This document shows, piece after piece, positions 1 through 7,623 of a stretch of DNA of 32,323 nucleotides. Source of the DNA: Psychrosphaera sp. GTDB taxonomy: Bacteria > Pseudomonadota > Gammaproteobacteria > Enterobacterales > Alteromonadaceae. The notes under the pieces are model-generated. The model was not told where the DNA came from, did no database searches, and saw only the letters and a list, made by a program, of their open reading frames with translations. The number at the start of each line of letters is the position of its first letter. Position 1 is the first letter of the stretch. The position numbers were made by a program, and so were the translations under genes. The stretch spans positions 1 through 32,323 of the forward strand of contig JAOHFM010000011.1 in NCBI GenBank assembly GCA_028098005.1, given 5' to 3'.

Positions 1-337
1 AACCAAGAGACCATAAACGCCATATGGATTACCAAGGACAAGGAGCTGAATAAAAGTATAAGAGAGAAAGGCGTCAACTTTTTTTACCATGTGTCGATTA
101 AAGAACTTTGGTATTAATTAAGAGCGTCTAAAGTTTTCGTTTGCCAAGGAACCAGCGGCAATAGGCTCTAAAACCACTGTAATCAATATGTGGCATGGCT
201 TACCTCTTAAAAAGATTATGCATGATATTTTAGATCAGCGAGTGCAAGCTGAAAATATATTTGGAAAAATAGAGCGACTCCTAATTCCATACAATAAATC
301 GGGGTCACAGACTTCTACAAGATATCTGGATCAGTAA
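1..337 (+). pseudogene. CDP-glycerol glycerophosphotransferase-like remnant, 5' end outside window
   Basis: Translation from base 1 gives AIWITKDKELNKSIREKG, then a stop at 115-117, then RASKVFVCQGTSG and another stop at 169-171. The match continues one frame over from about 164 as TVINMWHGLPLKKIMHDI and ends at a stop at 335-337. The order 'WIT..., K-GV..., S-K-L-Y, AKV-F, WHG-PLKKI' is the signature of the TagF-like CDP-glycerol:poly(glycerophosphate) glycerophosphotransferase family, which polymerises or decorates teichoic-acid-like and capsule glycans. Two stops and a frameshift within about 60 bp, and the absence of the C-terminal half of the family (normally several hundred residues), show that it is broken. 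It lies head-to-head with the polysaccharide operon end, so it is probably a relic of an older glycan gene set. Family assignment is from recognised motifs only. Confidence 0.62.
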
Positions 338-522
338 CCGTATAGTAATCATACTTGTCTTTTTCAATTTCGAGGTGCAGATCCTGATAAAACTGCAAGA
401 GGAGTTGAAACTAAAAGCCTTTATTAATGATATGTATGTATTTTCTGTCAAATAATATTTCAAATTACGTCACGCTATCTTAAGTACTTCGAATCTATTA
501 AAAGAGATGATGAACGGCTAAC
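338..522. other. Non-coding remnant between pseudogene and Wzy-like gene
   Basis: No intact reading frame of useful length and no clear promoter or terminator is seen here. Short open stretches occur on the plus strand, for example a frame through 355-453 and one through about 484-575. They could be further fragments of the decayed glycerophosphotransferase, but I cannot match them to a family motif. Confidence 0.4.
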
Positions 523-1869
523 TTATAGACCTAGCTTTAACGAAAAGTATACCGCTATAATAATAACCCAAGCGTAAGCCATACTCTTTTTAGCCATCGG
601 CCATGCAAGGCATTCACTTTGTTTATTTAATTTTATTACTCTTACATGTGAAGCTAAGGCCATTCCTATAAATATAAATAACAAAACGGCATACATTCTG
701 CTCAGAAAAAAGCCCGTAATTAAGAAACCCACCAACGAGTAAAACAGCGCTTTATTTAGCTTCAACTCTTGTTGCAGTTCTTCACTTATCACTTCCGCTT
801 CTAGCTTTTCGCCTGTCTCTTCATCCTTCGTTTTCTGACGTTGCTTAATAAATAAATATCCGGTCAGCAGCGTGAATATTAGGCATCCACCCCACAAGGA
901 ATAGCCCAAAACACCAAGCTCTGCAGCAACTTGAACAAAAGAATTGTGTGCTACTAAATCGTGCTCCTCTATAAATCGTCCTTTACCTATACCGAACAAG
1001 GGATTACTTAAAAGCATCTGAATTCCAAAGTACCAAGCTTCTAAACGGCCATTTGCAGAAGCATCAATACTACTTTGCAGTGACGCCACTACAGTTGCGC
1101 CTATCGGTGCGATGATTAAGGAAGCTATAAATAATTTAGGCCCCGCGTTGGCAACCAGAAAATAGACCCCTAATAAGCCGCCAACACCAAGTGCGGTGCC
1201 TCGTGAGCCTGTAATATAAACACCATAAAGCAATGCAACCAACACTGTCATCATCAGTACTTTTTGCAAAAACGCACCTCGATAATAAAAATACATTACG
1301 AAGGGTATGTTCATTACCAAAAACATACCTATATCATTGGGATCATTAAAAAAGCCAAGATACGTAATACGCCTTTCACCTAAATCTATATAACCAACAG
1401 AGTGGGTAAATAAAGCCCAACCATAACCACCAGGCGCTGATTGCTGAACATGACCATTATGAACCATAGTCAGCGCTGCTATCATGCATATCACCATAAT
1501 AATTTGTTGCCGTTTAATACTGGTTAAGCAACAGCTAAACAAAAACATAGGGATTAAACAGGACACAAAAAAGCTTTGTGTATGAGTAATGCCCACCATT
1601 CCAGAGCCATTTAAAAATCCGGAAATAATAATCAAAGGCAATAGTCCCAAAAGCATCCAGTGCTGAGGGTGGAGTTTAAGAGGCCTTTGACCAAACAAAA
1701 TGAAAATAAAACACAAAATCGCAAATACCCGAATAACCATCCAATCTAAGGTACCAATAAACATTTCATGAGGTCGAATAAGTACAGAAGCCGTGTACAG
1801 CATCAAAAAGAAGAACGCTAATCCTGAGTTTTTCACTTCTTGTGTTTGTGTATTTTCTATCTTATTCAT
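523..1869 (-). CDS. O-antigen ligase / Wzy-like polysaccharide membrane protein
   Basis: This 448-residue protein is almost entirely hydrophobic, with about ten or more predicted membrane segments, a charged cytoplasmic insert rich in Glu/Lys at about residues 345-375, and a final membrane helix. The segment ITGSRGTALGVGGLLG and the loop reading NPLFGIGKGRF...AHNSFVQVAAELG are typical of the Wzy_C/O-antigen ligase family (PF04932), whose members polymerise or ligate undecaprenyl-linked glycans at the periplasmic face of the inner membrane. It is the last gene of the xrtA-led minus-strand operon. Its ATG overlaps the stop of the preceding gene (ATGA at 1866-1869), so translation is likely coupled. 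In exosortase loci such proteins are proposed to act as exopolysaccharide polymerase or protein O-glycosylation ligase; the sequence does not decide between the two. Confidence 0.85.
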   Translation of the reverse strand: MNKIENTQTQEVKNSGLAFFFLMLYTASVLIRPHEMFIGTLDWMVIRVFAILCFIFILFGQRPLKLHPQHWMLLGLLPLIIISGFLNGSGMVGITHTQSFFVSCLIPMFLFSCCLTSIKRQQIIMVICMIAALTMVHNGHVQQSAPGGYGWALFTHSVGYIDLGERRITYLGFFNDPNDIGMFLVMNIPFVMYFYYRGAFLQKVLMMTVLVALLYGVYITGSRGTALGVGGLLGVYFLVANAGPKLFIASLIIAPIGATVVASLQSSIDASANGRLEAWYFGIQMLLSNPLFGIGKGRFIEEHDLVAHNSFVQVAAELGVLGYSLWGGCLIFTLLTGYLFIKQRQKTKDEETGEKLEAEVISEELQQELKLNKALFYSLVGFLITGFFLSRMYAVLLFIFIGMALASHVRVIKLNKQSECLAWPMAKKSMAYAWVIIIAVYFSLKLGL

Positions 1870-2939
1870 TTGCGTTGCTCAAGTAGCATCTTCTTTACTT
1901 TCATAATAACTTTTTTCATCGCGTGCTTAAGTGGCCATTTGCCATAACTGATGTTAAATGTGGCTTGTGGTTTATCAATACAAAATCGCTGTTTATACAT
2001 ACTTGCAGTGGGGCTAATCATTAGATCATAGTTGTCTTTAATTGCATTTTTAATACTCCAATAGTGCAAACAAAAACCCGGAGCATACTCTTCAAAAGCT
2101 TCATCCCAGCCAGACTGATAAAAATGTAAGGTATCGTCACTCAACACAAAGTAGTTAATCGCAACCACGTCATCATTAATAGTCATTACGCTCATTTTTA
2201 GTCCACCGGCAAAACCGTTATGATGATGAAACTTCTCAAAGTTTACATGACTAAAGGCACCTTTCTCTTTTTTATTTTGCCAACGATTTTGATGAAATAA
2301 TGCTAGTTTATGCCATAACTCTTCTGTTGGTTCGGACCAATTAAATAACACTTTTTTATCTGCCAACTTATTACTGCAACGCTGCCACTTTTTTAATGCT
2401 GATTTAGTTTGTTGCGCGTCTATCCCACATTCAACAAGGTACCGGTAACCATTGTGTATCGCTTCAACACTTGAAAATAGTTTTAAAAATTCGCCTATCT
2501 TGGAGTCATTTAAAACATGATTCCATTCCAATCTATCAAATTCCAATTGCTTGATTAGTTTATTCAAGCCAACAAGATCAGCATCGGTGACATCGTATAA
2601 AAGCAAATCTTGGTACTCAGACATAACCTCTTGTTCTTCAGGTTCGCCTTGCCCCAAAGGCATTAACTTTTTGAGCGACAACTTACTATTTGTTACGTTT
2701 ACATAGAAAGGTGCCAGCGCGACTAGTTCTTTCCCTGCGTATCCAGCAATCACTTTTAACTGCCACTGTGACTGCCAAAAAACATCTACCCAAGCTAATA
2801 ACCAGCTAGGTGAATTAAAGAAAGAAAGTTTACTTTTTTCATATAGTAACTGCCATTTTGGTTCAATAGCTCTAAGTTCATTGAGCTCTTCTATAACATG
2901 CCAATTCACTTGAGGAGTGCTTGATATATTATTTACCAT
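1866..2939 (-). CDS. FemAB/CelD-like GNAT-fold acyltransferase of the exosortase locus
   Basis: The 357-residue soluble protein has no signal peptide. Its N-terminal part (W-x-L-L-YEKS...FNSPSWLLAWVDVFW) and its C-terminal half (MSVMTINDDVVAINYFV, then FYQSGWDEAFEEYAPG, then LMISPTASMYKQRF) follow the BioF2-like/CelD acetyltransferase pattern (PF13480, COG5653). In that family a GNAT fold transfers an acyl or aminoacyl group. FemAB-type members are a standing component of XrtA/PEP-CTERM exopolysaccharide loci, so modification of the exopolysaccharide repeat unit or its lipid-linked precursor is the likely role. It overlaps the glycosyltransferase upstream by 11 bases and the Wzy-like gene downstream by 4, so it is an internal operon gene. 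Substrate unknown. Confidence 0.8.
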   Translation of the reverse strand: MVNNISSTPQVNWHVIEELNELRAIEPKWQLLYEKSKLSFFNSPSWLLAWVDVFWQSQWQLKVIAGYAGKELVALAPFYVNVTNSKLSLKKLMPLGQGEPEEQEVMSEYQDLLLYDVTDADLVGLNKLIKQLEFDRLEWNHVLNDSKIGEFLKLFSSVEAIHNGYRYLVECGIDAQQTKSALKKWQRCSNKLADKKVLFNWSEPTEELWHKLALFHQNRWQNKKEKGAFSHVNFEKFHHHNGFAGGLKMSVMTINDDVVAINYFVLSDDTLHFYQSGWDEAFEEYAPGFCLHYWSIKNAIKDNYDLMISPTASMYKQRFCIDKPQATFNISYGKWPLKHAMKKVIMKVKKMLLEQRK

Positions 2940-3873
2940 GTATCGTATTATACTCTTCGTGTTTTATTCCGAAAAACCCAGCCAGTGATCCCGCAAAAGA
3001 GCAAACCCTAAATAGACCATCAACAAAGGTGGTTTTGTTTAAGGTGACAATACCGAGTATTAATTTAAATATACCGCGCACAAGCCTAACCAAAGCCATA
3101 GCGGTGCAATAGGTCAGTGCTTTAATAAACTTATCTTCAAACAAATGGCTTCGGGTAAAGCCAATACCTGAACGAAAGCCTCTTTTTAGAAACCACGATA
3201 CTTTAGCGCGTGAAGCTGGAAACTCTTCTTCAACGGGAGCATCTGTATAGACAGCTTTGTAGCCAGCTTTAATGCACTTTAATGCGAAGTGGTAATCACT
3301 GGCACCTGTCATAGCAAAACGTTTATCAAATGCAGGCTGGATGGACTCAAGTACATTTCGTTTAATTAATAAATTATTGGTGTAAAACACACTGACCGAT
3401 TGATTTTCGATTAATAAATTATTGCCGTAAATTAAATCGACCGCCCAATCTGGGGTGCCTTCACCTTTTACCGATATAACGTGGCTGGTTACTATATCCG
3501 CATTTGATTCAACCTGCTTAGTTACCAACGATTGTGCCCAATTTGTTTCGTGCGGCCATTCATCGTCGTCAATAAACAAAAGAAAGTCAGAGTCTGTTTT
3601 TAAAAACTCTTCTACGCAACGGTTCCGGGCAAATACAATACCCCGTTGCTCTTCATGATAATAAGTTATTGGGAATACCTGTTTATTGGCAATATGTTGA
3701 ACAACTTCTCTTGTAGCGTCTTCGCCGGCGTTATCAACCACGAGCAATTCTAACTCTACATTACTTGTCTCTTGTGCGATCAAACTCACTAACAAACGAT
3801 TCAGCCATTCTGGTCTATGACATGTAATGACCGCTATGGTCGCTTTATATGTTGGCATTTGCATTTCGCTCAT
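2929..3873 (-). CDS. Family 2 glycosyltransferase
   Basis: The 314-residue protein starts with the GT-A nucleotide-sugar fold: AVITCHRPEWLNRLLVSL near residue 14, the conserved VVDN at 45-48, RNRC near 83, and the metal-binding DDD triplet at 102-104 (FIDDDEWP). The acceptor-side region has MTGASDYHFALKCIKAG, followed by an EEEFPASR segment with the acidic residues expected near the catalytic base. The C-terminal 60 residues contain one or two hydrophobic stretches that probably tether it to the inner membrane. It should add one sugar to a lipid-linked exopolysaccharide intermediate; the sugar cannot be told. Its stop overlaps the next gene's start by 11 bases, and 18 bases separate it from the beta-helix gene upstream. 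Confidence 0.88.
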   Translation of the reverse strand: MSEMQMPTYKATIAVITCHRPEWLNRLLVSLIAQETSNVELELLVVDNAGEDATREVVQHIANKQVFPITYYHEEQRGIVFARNRCVEEFLKTDSDFLLFIDDDEWPHETNWAQSLVTKQVESNADIVTSHVISVKGEGTPDWAVDLIYGNNLLIENQSVSVFYTNNLLIKRNVLESIQPAFDKRFAMTGASDYHFALKCIKAGYKAVYTDAPVEEEFPASRAKVSWFLKRGFRSGIGFTRSHLFEDKFIKALTYCTAMALVRLVRGIFKLILGIVTLNKTTFVDGLFRVCSFAGSLAGFFGIKHEEYNTIHGK

Positions 3874-3891
3874 TCTTTGTTTTATTCATCA

Positions 3892-6099
3892 TTAGTGATT
3901 TAACGCGCCGATATCTGGGGATTGGCTACGTTTTTCTTTTTTAAAGTCGTAATCAAAACCTACTAAACGCGCACCTTTATTTATCAGTGGGCTATTTGAG
4001 TATGGCTTAAATAATCGGTACGCATAATCAAATAGAGTATCAATATTCTCTATTACTATGCTGTTGGCGTCATTATTTGAGAATGCTTGCCACTCGTTAA
4101 ATGACAAAACGCTTTCGCCACCATCTAAGGTAAACCTAGGTGTAAAGGCGTTATAGTCGCTTTGAAAGCCAGTTAAAGAAGTGTCATCTATAGAAATGGC
4201 CCCTCGATATGCATGCTCCGACACACAAACGTTATTTTTAAAGGTATTGTTCACACTATAGCTTTTAAATAGTACGCACCAGCGCCCAGTTTTTGGCATA
4301 ACAATAGTATTGTGAACAATTTGATTATTGCTTGAACCATCACTTCCATCTCCTTGAAACAACGCAATACCCGTAGCATGATTATCGTAAAGAATGTTGT
4401 TGTATACTGTTGAATATTGAACACCGTCAAGGTTTATAGCAGAACCACCACGCTTCCCATTGTGATGGACATAGTTATTATATATTTCAGCGTTTTTAAT
4501 TAAACCTTCACCACCCATGCTTTCATCGCCATTTAAATGAATGCCTGCGCCATGATTCAAGAAGGATTTATTGTTGTATATTTTTATATTTTTTGAGGTG
4601 TTAGAAACGTAAATTCCATGTTCTTTTTTCGATTTTGATGTTGAATTATGTCGAATTGTTAAGTTACTGCAAAAACCAGTAAAGATACCCCATACACCGC
4701 TATCAACCACCTCATTCCATTCGATTTGAACATCTGAACAGGATGTGGCACTAACGCCTGCTCGTTTTGCATTTTTAACCACAAAACCGCTTATTCGTAT
4801 GTGGTTTGCTTTTTTTATTGCTATACCATCTCTATTGCTTCCAGCATAGCCTTCAATGACTGCACGGTCAGCATAAAACGTTATCGCTTTGTTTTCTTCT
4901 CCACTGTTACGAATCGTGAAAGGCTTGTAGGTCCCTTTTTTAACATTTATGTAATCGCCAGGTGCTGCCATATTGGCGGCGTGTTGAAGTGTTTTCCAGG
5001 GGCTGCCGTCTGTACCATCGTTATAGTCATCACCTGAGTTACTTACAAAAAACTGTGTGACATATTTAGCTTTATTCTTGGGTGGACCTTTTTTAGGCTC
5101 ATTCTGGAGTTCATTGGCACTTTGGTTACCTTGAAGTTGCTTTTCCTTTAGATATTGCTCTTTTTGGTAGCTACTCAAAGAGGTTGCAGCCGAGTCAGCC
5201 GAGATCATTAAATAACTGGCGTCTACTACGTCAAAGTGTTCGGTAGTAAGTTGTTTAAGGTCTCTTAATTTGTTGTTATCCCAATTGTCATTAGGCGCAC
5301 CTGATATATAAAGCGCGCCTCCATTATCCGCTAAAATCATGCCATATTCTTTTAGAGCTTGAGCAACAACTTTTGCTGAAGGAGAAAAGCCACTTATATC
5401 AATGTCGTTTTTAAGACGCAATCTCATGCCCATTGGCGGTAAGTTGTTATTGTTTTCTCTTGAGGCAAAGTGCGTAGCGGGCCAAATGTATTTGCGATTA
5501 GTGACTTTAACGGTGAACCTTAATGCGTGCTCAATCCTACCAGTCTGAACTTCTTCGTACTTGACCAAAAATGGATATATTGGCAAACCAGCAGCATCAG
5601 CAGATGTCCAACCTAATTTTCGCAAATCATTACTATTTAAATCAAAAACTGCACCGGAACCAGCAACCCAATCACCACCTTCCCCTCTAAACGCATGAAA
5701 AAGCTCATATAGCTTACATTCATCTCGGTCTAAAGAAATTATATGGCGATCGCCCGTTCCATAAGCCCCACCTTCAATTTTGACAAACTCTGGTATGGGG
5801 TACTCTACATGGTCGCTTTCTCTGTCATAACGAAACTTTACTGGAAAACGGGGAGTTTGACTGTCGGTATAATTAACGGGGATCCCAATATCCTTACCGC
5901 GATAACGTCCATCGCCAAAATCGGGATGTACCTTCACTCCTTTACCAATGGCTCGTAACCATCTATCTGACATAGTATGAACGGGCGCGTCAGTAATTTT
6001 TACATTCCAAATGTTATCGGCTGGAAATATTTGGCACGTAGCAGAGCTATACGCTGCGAATAGGAGTGCAAAAATCAAAAGAAGAGTGCGAATAATCAT
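3892..6099 (-). CDS. Secreted two-domain protein with C-terminal right-handed beta-helix
   Basis: The 735-residue protein has a signal peptide (about 1-21, ending SSATC). Residues ~25-300 form a conserved module with DNIWNVKITDAPVH, RHIISLDRDECKLYE, GSGAVFDL, TSADAAGLPIYPFLVKYEE (near 165-185) and ILADNGGALYISG (near 255-267). I know it from secreted proteins of other bacteria but cannot assign it a function. A polar linker rich in Lys/Gln (about 310-345) joins it to a second domain that opens with FVSNSGDDYNDGTDGSPWKTLQ. That domain runs through many N-x-I/V-x-x-N rungs, typical of DUF1565/parallel beta-helix polysaccharide-active enzymes. Only one base separates it from the xrtA stop. Acting on the locus's own exopolysaccharide (lyase, epimerase or binding protein) is an inference from the fold and location. 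Confidence 0.82.
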   Translation of the reverse strand: MIIRTLLLIFALLFAAYSSATCQIFPADNIWNVKITDAPVHTMSDRWLRAIGKGVKVHPDFGDGRYRGKDIGIPVNYTDSQTPRFPVKFRYDRESDHVEYPIPEFVKIEGGAYGTGDRHIISLDRDECKLYELFHAFRGEGGDWVAGSGAVFDLNSNDLRKLGWTSADAAGLPIYPFLVKYEEVQTGRIEHALRFTVKVTNRKYIWPATHFASRENNNNLPPMGMRLRLKNDIDISGFSPSAKVVAQALKEYGMILADNGGALYISGAPNDNWDNNKLRDLKQLTTEHFDVVDASYLMISADSAATSLSSYQKEQYLKEKQLQGNQSANELQNEPKKGPPKNKAKYVTQFFVSNSGDDYNDGTDGSPWKTLQHAANMAAPGDYINVKKGTYKPFTIRNSGEENKAITFYADRAVIEGYAGSNRDGIAIKKANHIRISGFVVKNAKRAGVSATSCSDVQIEWNEVVDSGVWGIFTGFCSNLTIRHNSTSKSKKEHGIYVSNTSKNIKIYNNKSFLNHGAGIHLNGDESMGGEGLIKNAEIYNNYVHHNGKRGGSAINLDGVQYSTVYNNILYDNHATGIALFQGDGSDGSSNNQIVHNTIVMPKTGRWCVLFKSYSVNNTFKNNVCVSEHAYRGAISIDDTSLTGFQSDYNAFTPRFTLDGGESVLSFNEWQAFSNNDANSIVIENIDTLFDYAYRLFKPYSNSPLINKGARLVGFDYDFKKEKRSQSPDIGALNH

Positions 6100-6100
6100 A

Positions 6101-7474
6101 TTACTCTCTTATTAGTTTATGATTAGGCAACTGCTTTAAATGCCAATTAAGTTTTGTTTGGTTCTGGCCTAACAATGCTTTAAGCAGGCGAAGTTTTTTC
6201 ATTTCAGATATAGTCGCTACTTTTTGCTCTTCCACTTGATAAGATACAGCTAATAATGCTCGGCTCTTACCTTTGCTTAAATGGTATAGCGCTTGTTCTG
6301 ATTGGTTGTCCCGCTCTACAACGCTCCAACCTTTTGGAATAATAACATTCTCATAATAAGTTGGCTTTTCATCTAAATTTTGTCCATTAAAAAAGTAGGT
6401 AAGATTAAGCTCCTCGTTGGAGTTTTTGTTAATGTTAACCTTTGAATAATAGTGAACCAATGGCGCTGTACTGTCTTGGTTACTCATACTTAAATTAAGT
6501 AATTCGTTTTTAACTCCATCTACGTTTTCATAATTCTTGTTAGACTCCATAAATAATGCTTTTAGAGCAGAAGAGAACAATACAATAGTAACGACACCAC
6601 ACATTACAGCCGAAATTGATAGTGTATTTCCAGATTCAACTACCTCTAAAGAAACAGGCTCCGCGTCTTTATTTCCGAGGTAATCTCCGTATTTTAACAA
6701 ACCAAATATCACTGGAACAAATAGGTACCAACCAAACATATTGTGATCTTCCATTAGCCCACTTTGCATTTCTGTATAGTGCCCAATACCTATCAATAGA
6801 GCTATTCTTACCCAGTTTGTAATTAGCGCAAGAATAATAGCTAACGCAATGAAATAAATTTTGGATTTGAGTTGATTCAAATGTAAGTAACTAAATAGCG
6901 ATGATATAGCCAATGAAGTAATGAAGTACCTAAGTCCTGAACAGCCACCTGCAATTTCAAATACACCTGAAGGTATTTCTACAAAAGTGCCACTTATAAA
7001 TACAGGCATTGATGTAAATGACATAATCAATGAGACAGCTTTTACAGAAAGAGTTTGCAGAGGAACAATTAAGACGCCCCATATAGGAATTAAAAACACT
7101 AAATAAAGTGTGGCAAACAAAAGTTTAAAGTTGAACTTAAACAATGTGTTGCATAGTGCAAATAATAAAACAGGGGTTAATCCCCAATAGAGTAGATTAA
7201 ATTGAGCATTGGTGGCTACCCAAAATAAGTAAGATGATCCAAAAAGTAACACTAACGCAGGAAGTGAAATGTGCTTTCTGAACGTTAATGCGTTGGTTTT
7301 TACTATGTCATAAAACAAAAAGCTAATAATAACTAATATTAGTGGAGCGTGGGAGTACGTACCATCGTCAAAACTGTATTTCCATATGGATTCAGATACA
7401 TTTAAGTTTAACAGTGCAATACTGAAAAAGCTTGCCACTAGAATTAGAAATTTGTATGTCTTAGCGGTCGTCAT
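6101..7474 (-). CDS. xrtA: Exosortase A with C-terminal EpsI domain
   Basis: This polytopic membrane protein recognises the C-terminal PEP-CTERM signal of exported proteins and is thought to cleave and transfer them at the inner-membrane outer face. The exosortase core (about 1-285) carries the catalytic cysteine in AGGCSGLRY (Cys178), the arginine in TNWVRIAL (Arg223) and the histidine in EDHNMFGWY (His244), the Cys-Arg-His set of exosortases and archaeosortases. Residues ~290-457 form the periplasmic EpsI/DUF3485 domain often fused to XrtA. I chose the ATG at 7474 because GAGG stands five bases upstream. A TTG at 7513 in the same frame would add 13 polar residues but has no ribosome-binding site. 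It heads the minus-strand glycan operon and is divergent from prsT. Confidence 0.92.
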   Translation of the reverse strand: MTTAKTYKFLILVASFFSIALLNLNVSESIWKYSFDDGTYSHAPLILVIISFLFYDIVKTNALTFRKHISLPALVLLFGSSYLFWVATNAQFNLLYWGLTPVLLFALCNTLFKFNFKLLFATLYLVFLIPIWGVLIVPLQTLSVKAVSLIMSFTSMPVFISGTFVEIPSGVFEIAGGCSGLRYFITSLAISSLFSYLHLNQLKSKIYFIALAIILALITNWVRIALLIGIGHYTEMQSGLMEDHNMFGWYLFVPVIFGLLKYGDYLGNKDAEPVSLEVVESGNTLSISAVMCGVVTIVLFSSALKALFMESNKNYENVDGVKNELLNLSMSNQDSTAPLVHYYSKVNINKNSNEELNLTYFFNGQNLDEKPTYYENVIIPKGWSVVERDNQSEQALYHLSKGKSRALLAVSYQVEEQKVATISEMKKLRLLKALLGQNQTKLNWHLKQLPNHKLIRE

Positions 7475-7549
7475 CCTTGCCTCAATTACCCTTAAAACTT
7501 GGTGTGTATACAAGCATACATTTAAATAAATTTAATTTCATTAAAGCAA

Positions 7550-7571
7550 TCAATTTCTAATTAGAAATTGA
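7550..7571. promoter_or_regulatory. 22-bp perfect palindrome between xrtA and prsT
   Basis: Bases 7551-7570 read CAATTTCTAATTAGAAATTG, which equals its own reverse complement. The flanking T (7550) and A (7571) extend the symmetry to 22 bp. It lies 76 bp upstream of the xrtA ATG and 53 bp upstream of the prsT ATG. Its right edge overlaps a possible -35 (TTGACC, 7568-7573) for prsT. A dimeric regulator binding here could control both divergent units. The regulator is unknown. Confidence 0.55.
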
Positions 7572-7623
7572 CCGGCACTAGTGATATAACTGTTTACATA
7601 TATAGAATATTAATGGAATAAAG

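Noticed and set aside
1..522. Evidence for a mobile element behind the decayed gene
   Set aside because: No transposase fragment, terminal inverted repeat or target duplication is visible; ordinary gene decay is sufficient.
7475..7513. An upstream TTG start adding 13 residues to XrtA
   Set aside because: It has no ribosome-binding site and adds polar residues before the first membrane helix. The ATG at 7474 has GAGG at good spacing.
7574..7590. A GGCAC that resembles the -24 element of a sigma-54 promoter before prsT
   Set aside because: The required GC ten bases downstream is AT here, so the -12 element is missing.
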